Of a stretch of DNA of 8,235 bases, positions 1-6,834 are shown one piece after another. The notes under the pieces are model-generated. The model worked only from the letters and a program-made list of their open reading frames with translations. It did not search any database and was not told the origin of the DNA. The stretch is from Bacteroidia bacterium. Lineage in GTDB: Bacteria; Bacteroidota; Bacteroidia; Flavobacteriales; Flavobacteriaceae. Numbering within the stretch: position 1 is the first letter of the stretch; each line of letters begins with the position of its first letter. The stretch is from contig JAUIAA010000086.1 of assembly GCA_030425715.1 (NCBI GenBank), positions 1-8,235 of the forward strand. Reading direction: 5' to 3'. Made by a program: the position numbers and the translations under genes.

Positions 1-721
1 CACTATTTTGTTTGTCTACAAACCTACTCAACTCTGCATTTCCTTTATGTATTAGGGCATCAAAAAATTCTATTTCACCGTTGGCATATAGTTCAGAATA
101 ACTTTGTTTTTCCTCTATGGATGCTAACACAGGTTTGGTAAATTTTATCTCATTACTCAAACCATACCAATTATTTACCAAATGGCTGATTCCTGCATGG
201 GCTTGCCAATCAAAATAACGTTCGGTTTGTTTATAAAAAAGGTCGGTATGGATGTTTAAAAAATCATCGTCTAATTGTACCCCTTCTATTCCACCTTTAG
301 AAGAATGTAAATTAAAATAGCCACCAAAATCGTTGTAATTAGAGGTGTTGGTATGTGCAAAAATCTCAACAATTGGGGTGCCGTAATTACCGTAGCCAGC
401 AGAGATAAAATTTTGGTAAAACCGCTCTTTTGGCCCTCTTTGTAAGGCTTTTGGTTTTCCTTTTGCTGGAGAAAAAGTAGAGGCTACGGGTATAGATTCT
501 ATATGATAATCTACTTGCTTTTTGTCGTAAATAGCTACAGAATCTATTTTAGGGCTACTTTTTATTTTAAAGGCATCCTTTACTGTTGGAGAAAAGGATT
601 TGGTTACCGTAATCTCTTCGGTATCCAATTTTTCTTTTTTCTTTTTTTTACCAGTTTCTTGGGCAAATAGGGTTCCGCAAAAGCAGCAAATTAATATTAA
701 AATGAGGTGTTTCTTTATCAT
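1..721 (-). CDS. Outer-membrane beta-barrel protein, TonB-dependent-receptor-like, no plug seen (partial, C-terminus beyond window)
   Basis: The frame is open from 721 to the left edge, about 240 residues, with no stop. The product starts with a type I signal peptide (residues 1-20, hydrophobic LILILICC core, cleavage after LFA), so it is exported. A Lys-rich stretch follows (25-31), then a TonB-box-like segment EEITVTKSFSP (35-45). From about residue 100 there is alternating aromatic/polar sequence typical of outer-membrane strands (FISAGYGNYGTPIVEIF, GGYFNLHSS). Proteins of this type in Flavobacteriia are usually annotated as TonB-dependent receptors, but the roughly 55 residues between the box and the first strand are too few for a plug domain. 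An in-frame ATG at 727 is an alternative start; 721 gives the cleaner signal peptide (MIKKH). It lies 17 bp behind the TPR gene, so the two are probably co-transcribed and may cooperate. Substrate and function are unknown. Confidence 0.8.
   Translation of the reverse strand, partial: MIKKHLILILICCFCGTLFAQETGKKKKKEKLDTEEITVTKSFSPTVKDAFKIKSSPKIDSVAIYDKKQVDYHIESIPVASTFSPAKGKPKALQRGPKERFYQNFISAGYGNYGTPIVEIFAHTNTSNYNDFGGYFNLHSSKGGIEGVQLDDDFLNIHTDLFYKQTERYFDWQAHAGISHLVNNWYGLSNEIKFTKPVLASIEEKQSYSELYANGEIEFFDALIHKGNAELSRFVDKQNS
629..649 (-). repeat. Interrupted homopolymer tract in the barrel gene (A8-G-A6-G-A5 on the coding strand)
   Basis: On the plus strand this is T5-C-T6-C-T8. It encodes the Lys-rich linker just after the signal peptide of the barrel protein. 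Runs of eight identical bases are prone to replication or transcription slippage, which here would truncate the protein soon after its signal peptide. In an A+T-rich genome such a run in a Lys stretch can also be simple codon bias (mostly AAA). Confidence 0.8.
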
Positions 722-738
722 TGTCATCAGTTAAAGCA

Positions 739-3700
739 TTACTCAATTATTACTGAGGAATTGGTTTTTGCCTCGTTGGTTTTGATCTTGTTCAACTCCA
801 GTTTGGCTTCATCAGCAATATCTTTAAAATCGGCAAAATTCTTACCAATACTTTCTAAAATATAAGTGGCTTGGTAGGCATCTTCTAGGGCGTAAAAATT
901 CTTTGCCATGAGTACCAATCCTTTACCTCCCCAATAGCGATAAGCACTAAAATCAGAAGCTAGTTTTTGAATGGCTACATTAGATAATTTGTAGTTGCCT
1001 TCTTCATGTTTAAAAAAAGCATCAAAGTAAATCGCTTCAGCTTTCACTTCTCCGGTAGCTGAATTTTCTACTTTTTTAAAGGCATCTTGCGCTTTGTTTA
1101 AATCTCCTGTTTCAAAGGCAGAACGTGCAATAATAATTTCTGCATCCGATTTTATTTTAGCATCCAATTTAGGGTTGCTTAAAACAATTTCCGCATAATT
1201 TACTGCTGCTTCATATGCTTTTAAAGCATAATTACATTTCATTAAATTACTTTGGGCAAAAATTCTATTTTCTTCTGACTTGGCAATTTGCTCTAGACTA
1301 GTTAAGTAAGTTTTTGCTTCTTTCCAATTTTCTTTTTGTAGGTGGTAAAGTGCCAATTGCGAAAGCGATTTTTCGTAATATTCACTGGTACCTTTATCTA
1401 CTACAAATTTGTAATGGGGCAGGGCTTTTGTTAGTTGCTCTTGTTTGTTTAAGGTTTCTGCCAAATAAAAATTCGCAGCTAAAGCATTACTTCCGTTAGG
1501 AAATCTACTTAGGTATTTTACAAATGCATCTTGTGCTTTTTTATTTTGGTTGGTATGGTAAAATTGTTCTGCAGAAGCAAACATAGTATTGTCAACTTCT
1601 TCCTCGCTAATATTGATAATTCCTGTGTTATTTACAAGTCTTTCATATTCATCAACCCTACCCAAGTCTATATAAATTTGTTTGGCACTGATAATGGCTT
1701 GTTTTGCTTCGTCGGTACCAGGGTAATTGTCAATAACAACTTTGTATTTAGCCAAGGCTTTATCGTTTTGTTCTGTGTTGTAATAAATCAAGCCTTGTTT
1801 TAATATAGATTTTGGAGCAAAAGAGCTCATTCTATAATGTGTCACTACATTGTCGTATGCCGCCAACGCAGCTTCGTTATTGTTTTTTCTAACATAGGAA
1901 TTCCCTAATTCGTAAAAAGCGTCATCTCTTAAAGTAGATTTTAATTGGTATTGGGTAAACTCTTGTAATGCCGCAATTTTTTTATCGTTATCGCCCATAA
2001 AACCATAGCATAGAGCAAGCTGTAACTGGGCATAATCTATATCTAGATCGTTGGCATTTACTACTTGTTGGTAAGGATTTATTGCTTTAAAATAATTGCC
2101 TAAAGCAAAATAGCAATCTCCCAAACGTAGGTAACTATCGTTTATTTCTTTTTTTGAAGAGGTATTTGCACTGATAAACTCATTAAAATATCCACCAGAA
2201 GTACTATAATCTTTTAATTTGAAGTAAGTATAGGCTAGTTGATAATATGCCAACGTAAACTCATAAGTTTCTTTAGCAGCGTCTAACTTAATAAATTGGT
2301 CAAAACCATCTTTGGCAGCTTCAAAATTTTCAACTCGGTAATTAGATTCTGCTTTCCAGTAAATCGCTTTGGCATTAAATATAGAATCCACAGCGGTATC
2401 TATTGCAATATCAAAATACGGAATGGCATCATGGTATTTTTCTTCATTAAAAAGCTGTATGCCGTATAAAAAAGCAACTTTTTGATAAGTAACATTGTTT
2501 TTGTCACTTTTATGGTTGCTCAAATACGTTAAAGCACCCTCAAAATTATTGGAGGTTATATAGGCGCTTATAAGTAAATCCTTTATTTCTTGGTTGTTAT
2601 TTTCATCAGGGTAAGCTGCAATATACTCTTGAATAACATCGGCTGAACTTTTATAAGGATTGCCAATTTCATAGCTCAATTTAGCATAATTTAGCCAAGC
2701 ATCTTTTTGAATATTGGCATCAAAATCCATTTGTTTGGCATTTCTAAACGCGTTAAGTGCTTCTTGCTTTTTTTCATTTTTCAAATAGCAGATTCCCAAA
2801 TGGTAGTAGGCATTTTGCGAAACCGCATTTTTACCATCAATAATTTTAGTAAACCACAGCATAGCATTCTCAAAATCGTCTTGCTGGTAATAGGCGTAAC
2901 CCAATTGGTAATAATCGGTATTGTTCCATTTTCCTTTTTTACCTTTATAATCTAATAAATAGGGAACGGCTTCCTCATATTTTTGCAGGTTAAAATAACT
3001 TTCTCCAATTATTTTAGAGAGCTCCGATTTTTGTATTCCGTTTGATTTTTTTAATAAAGGAATACCTTCCTCAATGGCCTCTTGAAATTTGCCAGTTTTA
3101 AATTTGATATTGGTTAAATAATACGGAATGTCATCATCGTATTTACCTGTTTCAGCAACATCGGATAAATACTTATCAGCATCCTCAAAATCATCATCGC
3201 TATACGCCATATAACCATAATAATATTTCGATTGTGCGCCGTATTTTTCAGAATTTAACAATTGAGAGAAATAAGATTTCGCTTTGGCATAACTTCCAAC
3301 AGCAAATAAACCATAGGCATTTTTAAAAGCAAAAGTTTCTTTTTCTGCTGTGCTTAAGTTTGAATCGTCAACGCGCTCAAACCATTTAAGAGCATAGGCA
3401 TATTGCCCTTTGTTAAAATAGTATTCGCCAACATCTAAATAGGCACTGTTTCTTTTGGTGCTCGTTGGAAATTTTTCAAAAAACGATTGCATCAGTTCAT
3501 CGGCATCTTTTTGATTTAAACGAATAGCACAAAAAGCTTCGTAATAATAACAACGAGCTTTTAATTCTGAGGCATTGTCAAAATTATTTTTTATTTGTTT
3601 AAAAAGCATTTGTGCAGCATCATAATCTTTATTTTGATAAAGGTCAACAGCATGGTTAAAGCTTACCAATTCATGAGTATAAATAGTAGATTTCTGTGCA

Positions 3701-3756
3701 GGAACTGCCAAAAATGAGAGAAATAGAATTGCGAATAAATACGAGCGCAGTTTCAT
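739..3756 (-). CDS. Large secreted tetratricopeptide-repeat protein (1005 aa)
   Basis: A type I signal peptide (residues 1-20, ending AVPA before Gln21) sends the protein to the periplasm. The rest is a near-continuous array of TPR helical hairpins, for example at about 27-55, 103-129, 176-200, 282-306, 316-340, 460-489, 541-565, 613-638, 650-675, 760-786, 797-821 and 872-896. The typical pattern is YxxLGxxYxxxxxxxxAxxxF. There is no catalytic motif or lipobox. TPR arrays bind other proteins, so a scaffold or assembly role in the envelope is likely, most simply for the barrel encoded 17 bp downstream. I chose the ATG at 3756: it gives a canonical signal peptide, and a candidate promoter lies just upstream. 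The frame stays open to 3894, but that longer form would start inside the tlpA 3' end and carry a 46-residue extension without signal-peptide character; a Met at 3801 is also possible. Similar ~1000-aa TPR proteins beside such barrels occur in other Flavobacteriia (from memory). The exact function is not known to me. Confidence 0.9.
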   Translation of the reverse strand: MKLRSYLFAILFLSFLAVPAQKSTIYTHELVSFNHAVDLYQNKDYDAAQMLFKQIKNNFDNASELKARCYYYEAFCAIRLNQKDADELMQSFFEKFPTSTKRNSAYLDVGEYYFNKGQYAYALKWFERVDDSNLSTAEKETFAFKNAYGLFAVGSYAKAKSYFSQLLNSEKYGAQSKYYYGYMAYSDDDFEDADKYLSDVAETGKYDDDIPYYLTNIKFKTGKFQEAIEEGIPLLKKSNGIQKSELSKIIGESYFNLQKYEEAVPYLLDYKGKKGKWNNTDYYQLGYAYYQQDDFENAMLWFTKIIDGKNAVSQNAYYHLGICYLKNEKKQEALNAFRNAKQMDFDANIQKDAWLNYAKLSYEIGNPYKSSADVIQEYIAAYPDENNNQEIKDLLISAYITSNNFEGALTYLSNHKSDKNNVTYQKVAFLYGIQLFNEEKYHDAIPYFDIAIDTAVDSIFNAKAIYWKAESNYRVENFEAAKDGFDQFIKLDAAKETYEFTLAYYQLAYTYFKLKDYSTSGGYFNEFISANTSSKKEINDSYLRLGDCYFALGNYFKAINPYQQVVNANDLDIDYAQLQLALCYGFMGDNDKKIAALQEFTQYQLKSTLRDDAFYELGNSYVRKNNNEAALAAYDNVVTHYRMSSFAPKSILKQGLIYYNTEQNDKALAKYKVVIDNYPGTDEAKQAIISAKQIYIDLGRVDEYERLVNNTGIINISEEEVDNTMFASAEQFYHTNQNKKAQDAFVKYLSRFPNGSNALAANFYLAETLNKQEQLTKALPHYKFVVDKGTSEYYEKSLSQLALYHLQKENWKEAKTYLTSLEQIAKSEENRIFAQSNLMKCNYALKAYEAAVNYAEIVLSNPKLDAKIKSDAEIIIARSAFETGDLNKAQDAFKKVENSATGEVKAEAIYFDAFFKHEEGNYKLSNVAIQKLASDFSAYRYWGGKGLVLMAKNFYALEDAYQATYILESIGKNFADFKDIADEAKLELNKIKTNEAKTNSSVIIE

Positions 3757-3782
3757 AGAAGCGGGTATTTTTTTAAGGAAAC

Positions 3783-3790
3783 CAAAAATA
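3783..3790 (-). promoter_or_regulatory. Candidate -7 element of the TPR/barrel operon promoter
   Basis: On the minus strand this reads TATTTTTG, an exact match to the Bacteroidota TAnnTTTG element recognised by the primary sigma factor. Transcription would begin near 3777, leaving a leader of about 20 nt before the ATG at 3756. The upstream -33 region, about 19 bp away, reads TTAG and is only a weak match to TTTG. Its position downstream of the alternative Met at 3801 supports the shorter TPR protein. Confidence 0.4.
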
Positions 3791-3824
3791 ACAATATTCA
3801 TATTGATGCTAACGGAGAAATGAT

Positions 3825-3839
3825 ATTTAATTGTTAAAT
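3825..3839. repeat. Short inverted repeat upstream of the TPR promoter
   Basis: ATTTAA and TTAAAT flank a three-base spacer (TTG on the plus strand). It lies 35-50 bp upstream of the candidate -7 element, between the tlpA stop and the TPR start. It is pure A/T and has no U-tract beyond the stem, so it is unlikely to terminate tlpA transcription. It could be an operator or A/T-rich upstream element, or chance in such A+T-rich DNA. Confidence 0.25.
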
Positions 3840-3886
3840 TGTTTATTAGTTGACCGAATTGTTGAAAAGTATTAGGCAATAAGGTG

Positions 3887-5122
3887 CTAATCACTTAGTA
3901 ATTCCTCCATAAAAGTTTCAAAATCTACCATAAAGTCTTGGTAGAGTTTACCAGTTGCTGGCCCACTAAAACCAGTATGAATTTTTCTTACTTTGCCTTG
4001 TTTATCAATAAATATGGTAGTAGGAAATGAAATTACTTTGCTTAGCATTGGTAAGGATTTAGAAGCATCTTTTGTACTTGAAGCCCCAGCAATTACAAAG
4101 TCGTAGTTGGCATGGAGTTGATTTTTCATTTTAAAAACTCTGCTTTTTGCATACTCTAGATCAAATTTTCCTCCCTTTTTATTTTCATAAGCTAAACCAA
4201 TAATGGCAACATCTTTATTACTGTTTTTTTCATACCAATTGGCCAAAAATTTTGTTTCGTCCATACAATTTGGACACCAAGTACCTAGAATTTGTAAAAT
4301 AACAACTTTGTTTTGGTATTTTTTATCAGAAAGTGATACCATATTACCATTTAAATCAGGAAAACGAAAGTCTATTTTTTCATATCCATCTTTTAAATAG
4401 GTTAGCTTTTCAGCATTGGGCAATGTTGCATTTTCATTTTTTTTGGCAGTAAATGTGTAATAGCCTGCTTTGCCAGACCAAAATTGACCTTTTAAAATAC
4501 TATCGTTTTCTTTTACGGCTTTAAACTTATAAATATGATTTCCGTCAAAAGTGTATAGATACATGGTGTCTTTTTTGGTATATCCATTTAAGTAACGATA
4601 ATCGCCTGTTTTTGTTAGAAATGTGCCTTTAAATTTTTTGTTTACTGTGGTAAACACCCCAATTCCGTTGTATTGGTACCCATCTCTTGCAGTAAAAGTA
4701 GTTTCCCATTTTCCGTCAAAATTTTGTTCTGTTGAATTTTGTATTAGTAAATCATTATTCCCAATTGTTGCATGAAAAGGCAAGACATAGTCTTCTGCAA
4801 AATTTTTGGTGAAAGTTCCTTTAAGTTCGTTGTTATCTATTTTTGCCTTTATGGTTGCATCAAAAATATGTAAATCAAAAACAAGAGAATCATTGGTATG
4901 TCTAACTTCTTCCATTTTTAATTTTTCTTCGCCGTTAACAATGTATACTTCGGTAGCACCGTTTTCTTTAAAAATTTCCAATTGAAATGGAATAGCTTGT
5001 TTTTGCGTAATAATTTTAGCAGCCCAAATACCAGATTTTAAGAGGTTTGTATTTTTGTTAGGTGAACAAGATAGGACTAAAATCAATGAAAGGAAGGTAA
5101 TTATTTTTTGAAATAAAGACAT
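3887..5122 (-). CDS. TlpA-family thioredoxin-fold lipoprotein (thiol-disulfide oxidoreductase)
   Basis: The 411-residue product begins with a lipoprotein signal peptide whose lipobox VLSC places the lipidated Cys at residue 19. The C-terminal part, about 252-411, is a TlpA/AhpC-like thioredoxin fold. It has the active site WCPNC (Cys283, Cys286) and the cis-proline loop SFPTTIFID with Pro367. It therefore probably reduces or isomerises disulfides in the periplasm while anchored to a membrane. Residues about 31-227 are two beta-rich copies of a module I do not recognise by name. Each copy starts GxW (31-33 and 137-139), continues with D(S/T)(L/M) and LKGxF (100-104 and 210-214), and ends near an aromatic-rich FxA (116-118 and 224-226). 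The start follows a 148-bp divergent gap with its own -7 element. The TPR gene follows on the same strand after 130 bp, so read-through is possible, but that gene seems to have its own promoter. The physiological substrate is not evident. Confidence 0.9.
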   Translation of the reverse strand: MSLFQKIITFLSLILVLSCSPNKNTNLLKSGIWAAKIITQKQAIPFQLEIFKENGATEVYIVNGEEKLKMEEVRHTNDSLVFDLHIFDATIKAKIDNNELKGTFTKNFAEDYVLPFHATIGNNDLLIQNSTEQNFDGKWETTFTARDGYQYNGIGVFTTVNKKFKGTFLTKTGDYRYLNGYTKKDTMYLYTFDGNHIYKFKAVKENDSILKGQFWSGKAGYYTFTAKKNENATLPNAEKLTYLKDGYEKIDFRFPDLNGNMVSLSDKKYQNKVVILQILGTWCPNCMDETKFLANWYEKNSNKDVAIIGLAYENKKGGKFDLEYAKSRVFKMKNQLHANYDFVIAGASSTKDASKSLPMLSKVISFPTTIFIDKQGKVRKIHTGFSGPATGKLYQDFMVDFETFMEELLSD

Positions 5123-5197
5123 ATAAAATGTGTTAAGCTGTGAGATATTGTTTTAAAAAAGCATTAAAAATATAGACGAATAATTTGCTAGAACTTT

Positions 5198-5205
5198 CAA
5201 AGATA
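5198..5205 (-). promoter_or_regulatory. Candidate -7 element of the tlpA-like gene promoter
   Basis: The minus strand reads TATCTTTG, an exact TAnnTTTG match. The start point would be near 5191, with a leader of about 70 nt before the ATG at 5122. The -33 region, about 19 bp upstream (near 5225-5228), is A/T-rich but lacks a clear TTTG. It lies within the same bases used by the oppositely oriented ftsE promoter. Confidence 0.5.
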
Positions 5206-5211
5206 AGGAAC

Positions 5212-5242
5212 TTTATTATTTAAAATTTAAGCCTTAAGTTTG
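5212..5242 (+). promoter_or_regulatory. Candidate promoter of the ftsE-GT2 operon
   Basis: TAAGTTTG at 5235-5242 matches TAnnTTTG exactly. TTTA at 5212-5215 is a partial -33 element at a spacing of 19 bp, the usual Bacteroidota geometry. Transcription would start near 5248, about 23 nt before the ftsE ATG. A small inverted repeat, TTAAG-C-CTTAA at 5227-5237, overlaps the upstream half of the -7 element and could serve as an operator, though it is short. Confidence 0.5.
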
Positions 5243-5270
5243 TAGCAAATAACCTTGTACAATTCACACT

Positions 5271-5930
5271 ATGTTGCAATTAATTGATGCTTCCATTTTT
5301 CAAAGAGAAAACCTTATTTTATCTAATGTAAATTTAGAAATTAACAAAGGAGATTTCAATTATATTATTGGTAAAACAGGAAGCGGAAAAAGTAGTTTGA
5401 TGAAAACCCTTTACGGAGATTTACCTTTGCAAAAAGGACAAGGAACTATAGTTGATTTTGACCTTGCTACCTTAAAAGAAAAAGACATTCCCTATTTAAG
5501 AAGGAAAATAGGAATCGTTTTTCAAGATTTTAAATTACTGAACGACAGAACGGTATATGATAATTTGCTTTTTGTATTAAAAGCAACAGGATGGAAAGGA
5601 AAGAACATGATGGATGATAAGATAAACGATGTTTTAGAGAAGGTAGATATGAAAACCAAAGGTTTTAAAATGCCTTACCAACTTTCAGGAGGAGAACAGC
5701 AAAGAATTGCTATAGCGAGGGCTTTGTTAAATAATCCTGAAATGATCTTAGCCGATGAACCTACAGGGAATTTAGACCCGAAAACCTCGGTTGAAATTAT
5801 GAATGTTTTGGAAGAGATTAACAAAACAGGTATTACTATTTTAATGGCAACGCATGATTATGCATTGATATTAAAGTTTCCACACAAAACCATTAAATGT
5901 GAAGGAAATAAAGTATTTGAAGTGGTTTAA
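5271..5930 (+). CDS. ftsE: FtsE-like cell-division ABC transporter ATPase
   Basis: This is a complete 219-residue ABC ATPase. It has Walker A GKTGSGKS (34-41), a Q-loop glutamine (Q85) within FQDFKLL, signature LSGGEQQR (138-145), Walker B ILADEP with Asp162 and Glu163, D-loop NLD (167-169) and switch His195. The FQDFKLL...DRTVYDN run and the short length are hallmarks of FtsE rather than LolD or MacB ATPases. FtsE binds FtsX at the inner membrane and drives activation of peptidoglycan hydrolases at the septum. No ftsX follows; the next gene, 2 bp on, is a glycosyltransferase. In Flavobacteriia ftsX commonly sits at a separate locus (from memory), so this separation is not a defect. All catalytic residues are intact. 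There is no Shine-Dalgarno site; the bases before the ATG are A/T/C-rich, as is usual in this phylum. Confidence 0.92.
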   Translation: MLQLIDASIFQRENLILSNVNLEINKGDFNYIIGKTGSGKSSLMKTLYGDLPLQKGQGTIVDFDLATLKEKDIPYLRRKIGIVFQDFKLLNDRTVYDNLLFVLKATGWKGKNMMDDKINDVLEKVDMKTKGFKMPYQLSGGEQQRIAIARALLNNPEMILADEPTGNLDPKTSVEIMNVLEEINKTGITILMATHDYALILKFPHKTIKCEGNKVFEVV

Positions 5931-5932
5931 TC

Positions 5933-6826
5933 ATGCTATCGGTATTAATTCCAACCTATGCGTACAGTGCCTTACCCTTAGTTAAAAACTTGCAAGAACA
6001 ATTTTCTAATTTAAATATTTCGTATGAAATATTATGTTTTGATAATGGTTCTAAATCGAAAACAGATCTAGAGAACCAAAAAATAAACGATTTAGAAAAT
6101 TGTCAATTCAAAGCATTAGAAAATAATGGTGGAAGAAGTAAAATCAGAAATACCTTAGCAGAAGAAGCAAAGTATGATTACCTACTTTTTTTAGATGCCG
6201 ATGTATTACCAGTTTCCAATCAGTTTGTTAAAAATTATTGTACTGCAATACAAAATTACAAACCACAAGTTGTTTTTGGCGGACTAAAATATCAGGATGA
6301 AAAACCCCAAAAGAATAAAATGCTTCGCTGGGTTTTTGGCAAAAGTAGAGAGGAAATTTCTTTAAAAATTAGAAATAAAAATCCTTCTTTTTATTTTACC
6401 TCTGCAAATTTTTTAATCGCTAAAAATACAATTCAAAAACATCCATTTAATGAAGAGTTGACCAAATATGGATATGAAGATGCCCTGTTGGCTTTAGAGC
6501 TAAAAAAGTATAAAATTGAGATTTTACAACTAGATAACCCCGTGTATCATTTAGGTTTGGATGAGAATTCTGTTTTTGTGGATAAAACGGAAAAAGCAGT
6601 AGAAAACATTTACTTTTTGCACCAAACAAAAGTAGTTGATTGTAAATCGAATAGATTATTACTTAGCTTTTATTGGGTAAAAATTTTACAATTAGGAGGT
6701 ATTATTTCTTTTATTTTTAAAAAATGTAAAGAGCGCTTTAAAGCTAATTTACTTTCCTCTAACCCTTCACTTTTTATTTACGACTGCTATAAGTTGGGGT
6801 ATATTTGTAGCTTAGATAAAAAGTAA
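5933..6826 (+). CDS. Family 2 glycosyltransferase coupled to ftsE
   Basis: The 297-residue protein has a GT-A fold pattern. A nucleotide-binding N-terminus SVLIPTYAY (3-11) is followed by YEILCFDNGS (31-40), the NNGGRSKIRN segment (64-73) and the metal-binding DxD motif LDADVLP with Asp88 and Asp90. An acceptor-side GYEDALLALEL (180-190) holds the likely catalytic Glu182/Asp183. A hydrophobic, Lys-flanked C-terminal stretch (about 242-270) suggests association with the cytoplasmic face of the inner membrane. It starts 2 bp after the ftsE stop, so it is almost certainly in the same transcript and translationally coupled. The ftsE-GT2 arrangement seems to recur in Flavobacteriia (from memory), which would argue for a housekeeping envelope role. 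The sugar donor and acceptor cannot be told from sequence. Confidence 0.88.
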   Translation: MLSVLIPTYAYSALPLVKNLQEQFSNLNISYEILCFDNGSKSKTDLENQKINDLENCQFKALENNGGRSKIRNTLAEEAKYDYLLFLDADVLPVSNQFVKNYCTAIQNYKPQVVFGGLKYQDEKPQKNKMLRWVFGKSREEISLKIRNKNPSFYFTSANFLIAKNTIQKHPFNEELTKYGYEDALLALELKKYKIEILQLDNPVYHLGLDENSVFVDKTEKAVENIYFLHQTKVVDCKSNRLLLSFYWVKILQLGGIISFIFKKCKERFKANLLSSNPSLFIYDCYKLGYICSLDKK

Positions 6827-6834
6827 CTAGTTAC
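6823..6834. repeat. 12-bp perfect palindrome at the convergent gene junction
   Basis: GTAACTAGTTAC is self-complementary and contains both the TAA stop of the GT2 gene (6824-6826) and the TAG stop of the GT4 gene (6827-6829 on the other strand). Outside it, after two non-pairing bases on each side, A3 and T3 pair again. It could form a weak hairpin and might act as a minimal bidirectional terminator. The stem is too short and A/T-rich to call it one with confidence. Confidence 0.4.

Noticed and set aside
1314..1803. Two plus-strand open frames (1314-1499 and 1531-1803)
   Set aside because: They lie antisense within the TPR gene, and the products are low-complexity and Phe/Val/Leu-rich, as expected from the reverse of A+T-rich helical coding sequence. 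No family motif or promoter is seen.
2707..2955. Plus-strand 82-codon open frame with membrane-like composition
   Set aside because: It is antisense to TPR repeats; its hydrophobicity is a by-product of the Lys/Glu/Asn-rich coding strand.
282..3756. Similarity of the TPR/barrel pair to a SusC/SusD glycan-uptake locus
   Set aside because: There is no lipobox on the TPR protein, no SusD-type start, no carboxypeptidase-like domain or plug on the barrel and no glycan enzymes nearby.
3825..3839. Inverted repeat as an intrinsic terminator of the tlpA-like gene
   Set aside because: The stem is six A/T pairs only and no U-tract follows on the minus strand, so it would not form a stable terminator.
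3757..3894. Extended N-terminus of the TPR protein starting at 3894
   Set aside because: It would place 46 extra residues before an excellent signal peptide, overlap tlpA and start upstream of the candidate promoter.
4203..4400. Plus-strand 65-codon open frame
   Set aside because: It is antisense to the thioredoxin domain of the TlpA gene, with no recognisable domain.
5271..5930. LolD or MacB-type ATPase instead of FtsE
   Set aside because: The FQDFKLL and DRTVYDN motifs and the short C-terminus fit FtsE, and no LolC/E or MacB permease is adjacent.
6447..6629. Minus-strand 60-codon open frame
   Set aside because: It is antisense to the catalytic C-terminal part of the GT2 gene, which is clearly real.
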